From Plazaster borealis (Eukaryota; Echinodermata; Asteroidea; Forcipulatida; Labidiasteridae), in NCBI GenBank assembly GCA_021014325.1, contig CM037462.1:9034501-9098500 (forward strand): a DNA stretch of 64,000 bases. The letters are read 5' to 3'. This document shows, piece after piece, positions 44,286-54,900 of this stretch (position 1 is the stretch's first letter; each line of letters begins with the position of its first letter). The notes below the pieces were generated by a model, which made no database searches, was not told where the DNA came from, and saw only the letters and a program-made list of their open reading frames with translations. The position numbers and the translations under genes are program-made.

Positions 44286-46232
44286 TAGTCTGCACTTCCA
44301 TATATACCCCCACTGACAATGAACATGTGGTGGTTCCTTTCTCTATGCTATGAGTGAACAAACCTTGTCTATATCCCCTGGATGTCCTTTAGTTTCCAAG
44401 ATAATACTTGTGTTCTCCTACTGTTCTGAGCGGCGGACCATTGTTTTATAAACCAATTACTGTTCAAGCAACAAACAAACAAAAACACCACAAAACAAAG
44501 GCTCTGTCATCTCCTTTTTGTCTGCTCTTCACATCTATTATTCATTATCGGCCAGCTCCAGTAGAAAAGAATATATTTTATTGTCCACATTAGAAACAGA
44601 GAAATTGATATTCACTGGCCGTACGTATACAAATACATGTATACATTACACACCATTTACAAGATATAAGGTGTTGAAAATAGCCTAAAAAGCGACAAAA
44701 GACCGGTTGTTGCAATCATTACAAAAAGCCATGAAATAACGGTATAATACCAAAGAGTGCTTTGTCATTGTCATTGAACATGTGAATAGCATTTGGTACA
44801 AATTATTGTCAGTCTGGTCTGGCCTATAAAGGGAGAAGAAGAGATAGGTTGGACAAAGAAAATTTGGCTTCAAAAAAGGAAAAAATATGCTTAACTAAGA
44901 ACGACTAATTTTAAACAAAAAAATGTTAGCAATATGAAGCAATTTACTTAAAATGGTCAAAGATGTGTACTTTGCATCAGGGGCGAATACAGGGGGGTGG
45001 GGCTTACCCCCCTTTTGAAACCGGATGTGCCAATTTACGACAGTAAACTTGAATTTGAGAAATGATCTTACCCACTATGTTTTGAATGAATGCATGAAAC
45101 CAGAAAATGCAGCGACCAGATCCAAACATGAGATTTTTGGTATTACAATTTTCTTTGAGTAAAATTAGAAGATTGATATGGATCAAAAGTGCTTAAAAAG
45201 TGTGTCTATTTCTCTGTTTAGGCACACAGAGGCATCATTTTTCACCCCTCAAAAGGCTTAAAGCTCAGAGCTTCGCCCCCTGGACCCCCATCGGGGCTTC
45301 ACCCCTGGACCCCATCATGGATGTTACAGAAAAATTCCCAGTAAATTTAGAAGATTGATATGGATCTGATTTAAAGTTTGTCTATTTCTTTGTTTTTGCT
45401 TAATTATATTGAAAATTATACTATCATATCGTTTGTCTCACCATGGAGGAAGGATCCTCCTCACCCAACACTTTTTTGTCCCTGAATAAATATTAATTGC
45501 AGCCTGCATTTTCATTTTATAACTCAGGATGGCTGATTCAATGATTCCCAACTAGAAAATGATGTTTTAATAATGATCTTGCTAAAACAAAATTGGTTAC
45601 AGTGGTCAGATGGGCCTTTTGCATGAGATCTCTCCACAGAGCATCTAAAATCCTAAGTGTTTCGGAGCATTTAAGCGGGCCCCGGAACCAATGTCGTTAG
45701 GGCTTCGCGTTACACGCTCTCAGTCGCCACGAATTGCATTCACCATTTGCATCCGCCCTTGTGCATGACAGGTCATAGGTAATGTTTAATGAAAAGGTTA
45801 AAATAATGTACCAGGAACTGATGAGAGAGAAAGGATACCTAAAATTTAGTGCTCAGCTAAGGTTATTTTATTGAGCATAATGATGTGGTAACAAAGGATC
45901 GCCTGAACTGAAACCATAGGCGTATTCATCAGTTTTCCACCATGATTCTTTCCCGATAGAAAGGTTTTTTTTTCGCCTGCAATCCTGTTAATTCTACCTT
46001 CATAGTTGATAGGGAAGAATTCCAACATCTGCAGGAGTCAGTGCCAGCAAACTGTCATGATTTTCCCATTGAATAACAAAAATGAATTTGTCATGGTTGT
46101 AGGGGCAAACCTTGGTTTCAAAATATCGTCTGTATTTTTGAATAGGATGAGACAAAAATTCACAGTCTTTGATAATTCCTTTTGGGAATGAAGAGGTGAT
46201 TGTTTGGTAACTTACAATGATGCATGCAGCGT
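44286..46232. other. No gene seen; weak repeats only
   Basis: Contains a diverged duplication of TAGAAGATTGATATGGATC and GTCTATTTCT(C/T)TGTTT at about 45165 and 45350 (period about 183 bp). Between them GAGCTTCGCCCCCTGGACCC and GGGGCTTCACCCCTGGACCC are two related GC-rich pieces. 44980-45010 starts AGGGGCGAATACAGGGGGG, similar in style to the GGATCC MITE. No exon recognised. Confidence 0.4.
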
Positions 46233-46931
46233 GACTGTGCAAGTCTCGCGCGTATCGGAACGAGAAAACACGTCAAACGAAGAACATTTTTTTCTCTGAA
46301 CTCAAATCTTTGTTTTAAATTATATCTAATGACAAAATCTGAACAACAAAAATACTCATTACATGTTTATAAAATCAGTTTTAGTTTTTATAATAAATAC
46401 ACAAATAATGTGTTAATTATTATTGAAGCAAAATTAAAACTCTGGGACAAGGATGCTTATTCGATCATAACTTTTCAGAAACCACTTACGTGGATTCGCG
46501 ATGGTCACACGGGCGTAAAATTAACGCTTGACGCAGTTTTTGAGGACGCTGACGCCTCAACAACCATAGACTGCAATGAAAAGGCTTCGCGTTGCAATTA
46601 CAGCATCTTGCGATTATCATCGCTCTTCCAAAACAAGCGTTTACAAAAGTTTTGTGATCGGAGGTGAGCACAAAATTCTTAACTTTTTGCAGCAACCGGA
46701 AGCCGAGGTCAAGTTTAATTCTCGAGTTTTCTTCAATATATTGTTGAATTTATTGTACTTTCATATTTTTTATCACTAAGCATTACATTCCCAACAACAT
46801 GCATTTTTCACTGGCATAAACCACGTTAAACTAAAATAATTGACAAAACAAAATCTCGCCCACGTAAATCTCCATATGGTTGGGACCACAATGGTCCCGG
46901 AAGTTCAAATATGCGCGAGACTTGCACAGTC
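46233..46931 (+). mobile_element. TA-type inverted-repeat element, copy A
   Basis: GACTGTGCAAGTCTCGCGCG at 46233 and GCGCGAGACTTGCACAGTC ending at 46931 are inverted ends. The right end is followed by TA. The 699-bp body is non-coding and is matched along its length by the reverse complement of 51721-52408 (GACGCTGACGCCTCAACAAC and AACCGGAAGCCGAGGTCAAG are shared). Ends and TA flank fit a Tc1/mariner-type MITE. Confidence 0.85.
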
Positions 46932-47422
46932 TATAGCTAAAGAAAGGTTTTTTTTGTATGGCAGTCTGACTTTCAAATCATCTGTGAATAAGGCTGATGG
47001 ATGGAGAGGATGGAAGTAATGTAAAAAAAAAGATAATAAAAAGTGTTAACAAAATAATAAATATAAAAATGTCTCTATGGTTTGACAAATAGGAAGAGTC
47101 ATAGATTGTTTATTGTCAACTTAATGCTTATTTATAGGCAACATTATAAAAAACAATACAATAAAAGCCACATATTTTCATGTTTCAGCTGAATACATGT
47201 ACATTGTCTAATTGCTTAGAAAACAGCAACAAACTGTCACGGTGACCCCAACCCTCAGAAATCTGAGACAGGATTCATGCATGATTCGTTTTTGGGGTAA
47301 CAAATTATCCAGACCATACTTCTAGACAAGTAAGTTTTTATGGTCACTAGTTTTTGGAGTACTTGCCAATCTGTGACCCTACCTTCAAATGATTTGGGTG
47401 GCTGCAGTAGGCCTATTGTAGA
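46932..47422. other. Intervening sequence with a decayed TTAAAG-type MITE
   Basis: 47110-47395 (GTCAACTTAATGCTTATTTA, AGTTTTTATGGTCACTAG, TGTGACCCTACCTTCAAA) resembles the family at 11390-11827 and sequence near 28835-28910. No gene seen. Confidence 0.45.
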
Positions 47423-47776
47423 GTGTCGTGGCCGAGCGGTTAAGAGCATCGAATTCAAGTTCTGATGGTTAGTCATTTGGTTGTGGGTTCGAATCCCGGT
47501 CATGGCACTTATGTCCTTGAGCAAGCAATTAACTATAATTGCTTGTCTTCACCCAGGGGTATAAATGGGTACCTGCAAGGGTAGAGGTTGATATTGTGTT
47601 TGAAAAAGCCTTCGGAGCGCTATGGCAGCTCGGGGCTGTATACTCCCCAGGGAGCTGAGAAAGGTTAAAGGAATGTTATTGGCCCAATGACCAGGGCACT
47701 AATGTAAAGCGCATTGATACGTTTATTGTAAAATGCGCTATATAAGAACTTGTTATTTATTTATTTTTATTTTATT
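47423..47776 (+). mobile_element. tRNA-derived SINE, copy 2 (near-intact)
   Basis: Nearly the same sequence as 27941-28303 over the full length: box A, box B, CTTGAGCAAGCAATTAAC, GGTATAAATGGGTACCTGCA, CTCCCCAGGGAGCTGAGAAA and TGCGCTATATAAGAAC, with a TTATTTATT tail. Confidence 0.9.
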
Positions 47777-48375
47777 GATTGTGATTTGGTCATGCAGGAA
47801 CTTTTTTGTACAAGAAACTTAATAAAGTGTACCACTTTTCTATGGTCAAGTTAGCTCAGTTTTTCCAACTTATTGTGAATACCTGAAACCACCCAAAAGT
47901 GTTTCAACATGTGAATGGACATGCAGACCTATATACTGACAATTTACTATGAGTTGATAATTTTGTAATTACTCTTAGATTTCAATCAAAAAAATGGATG
48001 GGAAAAGTAACTTTTGCCGTCCTTTTTTGATGGAAATTTGAGGGTGATTAAACAAATTCAATAACCTCCCCCCAACCCCTCCCCCCCCCAAAAAAAAACC
48101 CCAACCAAGAAAACTCAAATTATTTGTAGTTTATTAAAGTCTGCATGTACAATCACATGTTTGAAATATTTTTTGGGTGGTTTCCAGGAACTTCAAGAAA
48201 ATAACAAATATTGGAAAAACTGCTAATGGAAGGATGCAAAGTGGACCCCTTTATTTTGATTCTCGTCAGTACAGGATTGGTATCGGTGTAACTTCTAACC
48301 AAAAATATAAACTTATTAGTTTCAAATGAAAGCTCACTGGTTAAAAGGTCTTTACCAAGGTACAAATCCTCCAGA

Positions 48376-48775
48376 GAAATATTTTTCTGAACTACACTGA
48401 CAATATGGAGGAAATAACATTAAAAACAACTTTTGGTTTCTTAATGCTGCACTCCAAATTGCTTGATATGAATAATGCACAAAATTCTTGGTAAAATGTA
48501 ATGCCGCTTTTCATTGTTTTCACTTGGTTTTGTTTTGTTTGGTTTGGTTTGATGTAAGCCTACTGTGCGTGAGAAATATTTTTCTGAACTACACTGACAA
48601 AGTGGAGGAAATAGCATTAAAAATAACTTTTGGTTTCTTTCAATGATGCACTCCAAATTGCCCGATATGAATAATGCACAAAGTTCTTGGTAAAATATAA
48701 TGCTGTTTTTTCATTGTTTTCTCTGGTTTGGTTTGGTTTGATGTAACATAAAAGCCTACTCTGCGTAACAGTTAT
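48376..48775 (+). repeat. Tandem duplication, period about 192 bp, two units
   Basis: GAAATATTTTTCTGAACTAC begins at about 48379 and again at about 48571, and both units continue through GGAGGAAATA(A/G)CATTAAA, CACTCCAAATTGC and GGTTTGGTTTGATGTAA. Confidence 0.9.
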
Positions 48776-48776
48776 T

Positions 48777-49155
48777 TTTGCTATAGCTCTATGGTTCTTC
48801 ACAGAGGCAGCAGAGCTATAGCTCTATGGTTCTTCACAGAGGCAACATAGCTATAGCTCTATGGTTCTTCACAGAGGCAACGTAGCTATAGCTCTATGGT
48901 TCTTCACAGAGGCAACATAGCTATAGCTCTATGGTTCTTCACAGAGGCAACATAGCTATAGCTCTATGGTTCTTCACAGAGGCAACAGAGCTATAGCTCT
49001 ATGGTTCTTTACAGAGGCAACATAGCTATAGCTCTATGGTTCTTCACAGAGGCAACAGAGCTATAGCTCTATGGTTCTTCACAGAGGCAACATAGCTATA
49101 GCTCTATGGTTCTTCACAGAGGCAGCAGAGCTATAGCTCTATGGTTCTTCACAGA
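48777..49155 (+). repeat. 35-bp minisatellite, left array (about 11 units)
   Basis: Unit AGCTATAGCTCTATGGTTCT + TCACAGAGGCAACAT, 35 bp, with units nearly identical and only single-base variants (GCAGCAGAG, GCAACGTAG). It ends exactly at the inserted element beginning 49156. Confidence 0.95.
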
Positions 49156-49888
49156 CATTACAAACAGATTAGTCGCATCTTCCATTGGGGACGCGCGTAC
49201 ACGAACGACCCACACACACAGCATTCATAAATTTCCCCATAGTGATCTCACACACCCCCATATTTACAACGATCTTGTGACCGTTTTGAAAAACTATCAA
49301 CAATTGCACACCAACCCTCTCCAAAAGGATAATACATTTTATTGATATACCGGGTATTTTTTGCCAAATAAGCTACTAATGATCCGTACCTCGTACACAT
49401 TGTATCATTAGCGGACCTTGCGATTTTGCGGACGGCCGTTGAGCCTGCATGGATTTACACGTGTATGCTGCGTGTGTGGCAACGGCGTTTTTCATGTTGA
49501 TCTCCACCATTGTGACGGAGATCCACGTTTCACATACACAGAACACACGCATACCCTTGCGCTCTGAGTAAAATGCTCACTGACCATGACATGCAGAATT
49601 TCATAAACTTCGTTTTGATTGGTTATTTATTAGCATTGATGAAACTATACCCCCGTACCTTCGACCATACAAATTTCTCCTTTCATGAACCTTTCTGCCG
49701 GGATCTGCTCAAATTGTCATGCCAAGTGTACAACGTACGTGGTGTGTGTCGTGTGTAGGCCAGGCCTGGCCTACTGTGTGTGTGATGGTACTAAGTCAGC
49801 ACGCGCGCGCGTGCTGTTGCCCTTCTCTGATTGGACGACCTCGCTAAATGATATAATGCGACTATCACAGTAAAAACTGTTTGTAATG
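49156..49888. mobile_element. Inverted-repeat element inserted in the 35-bp minisatellite
   Basis: CATTACAAACAG and CTGTTTGTAATG are perfect 12-bp ends. AGTCGCAT near the left and ATGCGACT near the right extend the symmetry. The minisatellite unit breaks after TTCACAGA and resumes with AGGCAACATAG. The interior holds CACACACACA, palindromic CACGCGCGCGCGTG-type sequence near 49800 and no credible coding frame. Confidence 0.85.
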
Positions 49889-50245
49889 AGGCAACATAGC
49901 TATAGCTCTATGGTTCTTCACAGAGGCAGCAGAGCTATAGCTCTATGGTTCTTCGAAGAGGCAACAGAGCCATACTCTATGGTTGTTCACAGAGGCAACA
50001 GAGCTTAGATATCTATGTTATACACAGAGGCAACATAGCTATAGCTTTCGGTTCTTCACATAGGCAACAGAGCTTAGATATCTATGTATACACAGAGGCA
50101 ACATAGCTATAGCTTTCGGTTCTTCACATAGGCAACAGAGCTTAGATATCTATGTTATACACAGAGGCAACATAGCTATAGCTTTCGGTTCTTCACATAG
50201 GCAACTGAGCAATATAAGTCTATTATTATAGTTCTTCACAGGGGC
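49889..50245 (+). repeat. 35-bp minisatellite, right array, more variable
   Basis: Begins with standard units, then switches to a higher-order pattern in which CAACAGAGCTTAGATATCTA and CATAGCTATAGCTTTCGG alternate three times. The right array is thus more diverged and has its own amplification history. Confidence 0.92.
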
Positions 50246-51079
50246 AACCGAGCTATAGATGCCTCCATGCCCCTGGTAATTGTCTTAAGCGGTTCTCCCT
50301 GTAGAAATTTAAGTTGCCCTCATTATAGAGGTGCCCTCTTACCAGAGAAAAACTGCCTTGCCCTCTCAAATAAAGTCTACACATGTAGAAAAGATTATTG
50401 TCTGTGTTAAGTTATGAATATGATCAGTAGGCTATTTTGTTGCACACAAATTATTGCCTACAGTACCAAGTGCAGATCACTAGCAGTGTTTGTATTGCGA
50501 TGTTGACCTATTTTTGTTTCCTTGTCCTTGCAACTGAAAACTGCTGAATAATACCACAGACCTCTGCTGTTTTACGTGTTATACAATATTATGTATAATC
50601 AGAATCTGATAGTGGCAAATATGGCCGTTTTTGGCCTTGATGAGTGAAAAAGTGGCAATTAGTACATGTACATCTCTCAGTGGTTAGGGCCTATCAATAC
50701 ATTCTGGCCATGTCCAAATCAAGAAACTTTAACTACGGCTTTGGCTGACGGCTACAGTGCTAGTGACAACATTGAAGAATAGGCCATTTCAATGATCTGG
50801 ATGTAGCTACTGCTGAAGACATCTCTTGGATGGCTTAACAGCCAATCTGTGAATGGTACATGTACCCTATATGAAAGCATAGAGAGGTCCTAGCTCTATC
50901 ATGAAAGTACTGTTTTTCACCATAGCCCCCAAAAGGGGCCCTTTTTCACATTACCGAGCCTCTTTCAAATGAAAAAACCCCCACATAATTCCTGGGGAAT
51001 CTTCACCCCACTTTGTGCCCAGTATTTGTTTCAAACTGGATGCAATACCACTTTCTCTATACTGATCTCTATGGTATAC
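50246..51079. other. No gene seen; dispersed-repeat scrap at 50255-50370
   Basis: The scrap resembles 3480-3600 and 22295-22440. The remainder to 51079 is unassigned and shows no exon. Confidence 0.4.
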
Positions 51080-51472
51080 CAGGGCTCGAAATTAACACTG
51101 GACCGCAGGCCCGAGGCCAGTGATTTTAGTGTCGGGCCAGTAAACTTACGACCGTACAAGTCCGGCGGTCTTGTGTTTTTGAATAATAACGCCTCACTGC
51201 ATTTTTAATTTAAACTGATAAATACAAATATCTTTCAACTCCGCTGGTATTGATCAACTTTGATCAGTATTGAAGTATTACCCATAAGAAAAATGAGATA
51301 AATTTTCTCTAAGTGCTTGTTCCAAAAACAGCTCAAATGTGAAGCTTTGTAGATAGTGTTCTTCTCATTTTGTTTCCGGTCTTGTAACAAATTCTCTGGT
51401 CCAGTAAAAGTTTTGAGCTGCAAGCCCTGCAGTCTTGTGGGTTTTTCCCCCAAATTCAAGCCCTGTATACAG
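51080..51472. repeat. Foldback-like repeat with GGGCTCGAAATT ends
   Basis: CCAGGGCTCGAAATTAACAC at the left and CCCAAATTCAAGCCCTG at the right are loosely inverted. The interior pairs GGCCAGTGATTTTAGTG / TGGTCCAGTAAAAGTTTTG weakly. Related pieces occur at 3650-3720 and 43440-43505. Confidence 0.55.
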
Positions 51473-51720
51473 TACTAAACCTGGTATTATCTCACTTTAA
51501 TAGCCCTACTCCGAAGAAGGGGTGACTAGTTCCCAGGAAGTGGCTAATCCTCCATGCTTTGCCAGGGTTAAAGTTCAGGTGTTAAAAGGTCAAACCAAAT
51601 TTCCAGCAAGTCCTCAGTATTTCCTGCGAATGAGGCTTGTAGTGTGAAAAGGTAGGCAGGTGTAGAATGTTGTACAAGTGTATACTTACTTTATAACTAC
51701 CGGTAGTCCAATGTCCAATA

Positions 51721-52408
51721 GACTGTGCAAGTCTCGCGCATATTTGAACTTCCGGGACCATTGTGGTCCCAACCATACGGAGATTTACGTGGGCACGACT
51801 TTGTTTTGTTTTGTCAATTAGTTTAGTTTAACGTGGTATATGCCCGTGAAAAATACATATGTTGTTGGGAATGTAAAACTTAGTTATAAAAAAATATGAA
51901 AGTAAAATCATTTCAACAATATAACAAAGAAAACCCGATAATTAAACTTGACCTCAACTTCCGGTTGCTGCAAAAAATGAAGAGTTTTGTGCTCACCTCC
52001 GATCACAAAACTTTATGAGCGATGATAATCGCCAGATACTGTAATCGCAACGCGAAGCCTTTTCATTGCAGTCTATGGTTGTTGAGGCGTCAGCGTCCTC
52101 TATAAACTGTGTCAAACGTTAATTTTACGCCCGTGTGACCTTCGCTAATCCGTAAGTGGTTTCTGAAAAGTTAAGATCGAATAAGCATCCTTGTCCCAGA
52201 GTTTTAATTTTGCTTCACTAATAATTAACACATTATTTGTGTATTTTTTATAAAAACTAAAACTGATTTTATTAACATGTAATGAGTATTTTTGTTTTTC
52301 AGATTTTGTCATTAGATATAATTTAAAACAAAGATTTGATTTCAGAGAAAAAAATGTTCTTCTATTGACGTGTTTTCTCGTTCCGATACGCGCGAGACTT
52401 GCACAGTC
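51721..52408 (-). mobile_element. TA-type inverted-repeat element, copy B (inverted relative to copy A)
   Basis: Flanked by TA on both sides (51719-51720 and 52409-52410), with ends GACTGTGCAAGTCTCGCGC and GCGCGAGACTTGCACAGTC. The body is the reverse complement of 46233-46931 with scattered differences. Symmetric TA flanks support a TA target duplication. Confidence 0.88.
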
Positions 52409-52410
52409 TA

Positions 52411-53372
52411 TTGCTAATATTTTTATTTTTGGACTTACATGGGGACCATACATGTGTTTTTTCTAGTTCCCTAAACAAATATGATAAATTTGAGCTTGTG
52501 AAAAGTGTTCAGATTCAGTATAATATTATATACAAATATTGGATGCGTATGAGTGCATTGTCGCAGAATATAGACGATGTGACCTGTGACATCACATGTT
52601 TACGAAAGAGTCACCAAGCCTGGACTTCCTGCAGGCACGATTTGTACACAGCTCAATGGGAAGAAACCATAAAAACTTAATTTTATGGAGATTGCACTGT
52701 CTAATTTTTTTCAACTTTTGATATGATGAAAGTGGGCACATCTCAAAACTTGTTCAGCTGTTACTTTTATAACTCTTGGATTTATGTGGAAATTATGACA
52801 CAAAATGTAAACTTTCCCATATGACTAGTGCAGTGTCTTGCCTGCCAGAAAGGCCCAAGAATGTACAAGGTCACACTTATTGTAAACAAAGGTCACAAGG
52901 TCTATACCCATGGGGTCAAATCTGGACTATTCCATGTCACAAGGCAAAGCCGAGTGAAATGGAAAAGCCAAATTTCACCGATTAACAATGATTTTTTTCA
53001 TTTATACCATCCATGGTTGGTAAGCAAACTGCTAATTTTCTTTTGTGTTATATTACTCACACACAGATCCTTGTCATTAACCAAAACAAATTCGCAATAA
53101 GCTCAAAATACACCTGGAAATTCGTCCATGAAAACTTCTAAACAACTCGTGACACAACCTTGCTTCATATGTATAAATGGGCGGGGAATAATTATTTTGG
53201 AAATGGCGCTGCGAAGAGTCTGAAGCGTCCTATAATTTATCAACATTATATAGGACTCCTATATTTAGTTTTGGAGCGTCGCGGTTTACAATAATGGCCA
53301 AATACATAAAGTATAACATGTGACGTTTGTTCCATCAATTAAATGCTAAGGTGTGCGGTATATAAAACATCT
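52411..53372. other. No gene seen
   Basis: Unassigned sequence. The frames at 52399-52680 and 52828-53100 have no recognisable similarity and no supporting splice pattern. Confidence 0.35.
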
Positions 53373-53702
53373 TTAAAGGCACTGTACACGTTTGGTAATT
53401 ACTCAAAATATATATTAACATAAAAACTGACTTGGTAACGACTCCCTCTGAAGTAACGTAGTTTTTGAGAAAGAGGTAATTTCTCACTAAAATAATAAAA
53501 GACTTCTTGCAAGAAGACTTTTATTTCTATCTGAAAGCACACAAATTTGTACAACAAGGGTGTTTTTCTTTCAACATTTTCTTGCAACTCTGATGACCAA
53601 TTGAGCCCAAATTTTCACAGGTTTGTTATTTTATGCATTGTGGGATACACCAAGTGAGAACACTGTTCTTTGACAATTACCAAAGGTTTTCAGTGCCTTT
53701 AA
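53373..53702. mobile_element. TTAAAG-ended MITE
   Basis: TTAAAGGCACTGTACACGTT and TTTTCAGTGCCTTTAA ends. The interior matches 31669-32039 but lacks the GAGAGCTGTTGATAG segment. TTAA at both edges. Confidence 0.88.
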
Positions 53703-53801
53703 GACTTGTTGACACTTACATTGACTTCAATGACCATAAACCTCAGGACAGTTGTTTGTTTTTCCAGAATGTAAAATTTGACAATTGAATTGTTCTTGCA
53801 G

Positions 53802-53910
53802 AGTGATTTCTCTTTATCCGGCAAACCTTCATGATGGACTCTCTGAACGTCTTAACTGGGAAGTACTCCCTGAGGTCCATGAAGCCATTGGATCTCAACA
53901 GCTGTACTAA
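53802..53910 (+). other. Exon-like open segment of unknown identity
   Basis: After a fair acceptor (TTGTTCTTGCAG) a frame runs 36 codons to TAA and contains NLHDGLSERLNWEVLPEVHE. On the other strand the same DNA also has an acceptor (CTTACTCTTTAG) and an open frame with LLRSNGFMDLREYFPVKTF, ending at a possible donor. I recognise neither and no neighbouring exons are evident. It could be a terminal exon of a gene whose other exons lie far away, a retained fragment, or chance. Confidence 0.2.
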
Positions 53911-53949
53911 AGAGTAAGTTTACATTAAAATAACCCACACCCCTTTCAC

Positions 53950-54370
53950 ACCAGACAATTTTTAACAAGAGACCTTGACTAAAATCACATCTTGATGTTA
54001 ATAAAATAGTAAATTTCAGTCTTGTTTTAAGTAATAACCAAGGACCCTTGTTATTTTTAGCAGAGATCCAGACCTCCAAAAAATAGCAACCATGTTTCAA
54101 TCACCGTGATATGTAGTGTGAAACAATTACCATTCCTTAACCAAGGACTCTTGCTATGGAGACAATTTTTAACAAGAGACCTTGACTAAAATCACATCTT
54201 GATGTTAAAAAAATAGTAAATTTCAGTCTTGTTAAGTAATAACCAAGGACCCTTGTTATTTTTAGCAGAGATCCAGACCTCCAAAAAATAGCAACCATGT
54301 TTCAATCACCTTGATATGTAGTGTGAAACAATTACCATGCCCTAACCACGGACTCTTGCTATTGAGATTA
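53950..54370 (+). repeat. Tandem duplication, period about 205 bp, two units
   Basis: ACAATTTTTAACAAGAGACC begins at about 53956 and 54161. Both units continue through ATCACATCTTGATGTTAA, AGCAGAGATCCAGACCTCC and ATATGTAGTGTGAAACAATT with few differences, so it is recent. Confidence 0.9.
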
Positions 54371-54639
54371 TTCTCATGCACAGAACATGTCACTAGTAGA
54401 AGAAAGTGTTCAGCAGTGAATGATCAATCAAAACAAGGGGCGTTGGTAATTTTGAGTTCTACTAAGAAGTCATGTGAAAGCTTGTTAAATAATCGCAATT
54501 GAACGAAGTGACAGACAACCAACACCCATTACCGAGGACCTTTGTTACTGGTTTTGTGTGAAAGGACCTTTGTTCGCCACTAGAACTGGAGTCCGGAGCA
54601 CTAGATAGAACCACTCCGCCAAGTTGACATAATCGTATC

Positions 54640-54900
54640 AGTGTCAGAGCTGCCAACTCTCCCTGATTCTGCAGAAAGTTCCATGAAAATAAACCAATCT
54701 TTGCATGTTCTGATGAACAAATTTGAAAATCTCCCTGATTATGGGAATGTTTCCCCTATTATGTTAAATGTTCTAAATATCTCCCAGATTGTTGTAGACC
54801 ATAATATTTGTCTCCTGTGTCGTTTGTCTAAGAATAACTCCCTGATTGTTGTACAACATCTCCCTGATTGCAAGATGCAAATGTTGGCAGCTCTGCAGTG
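54640..54900. mobile_element. Foldback repeat with CAGAGCTGCCAAC ends
   Basis: CAGAGCTGCCAACTCTCCCT at the left and GTTGGCAGCTCTGCA at the right are inverted. Inside, TCTCCCTGATT or TCCCAGATT recurs five times. The 194-residue frame that runs through it is repeat-derived. Confidence 0.7.

Noticed and set aside
46224..46667. 147-codon frame on + and the similar 102-codon frame at 52145-52453 on -
   Set aside because: Both are the same part of the TA-flanked element copies A and B. Low complexity, with no conserved domain.
48777..50245. CRISPR-like array
   Set aside because: Units follow each other directly without unique spacers and the genome is animal. It is a minisatellite.
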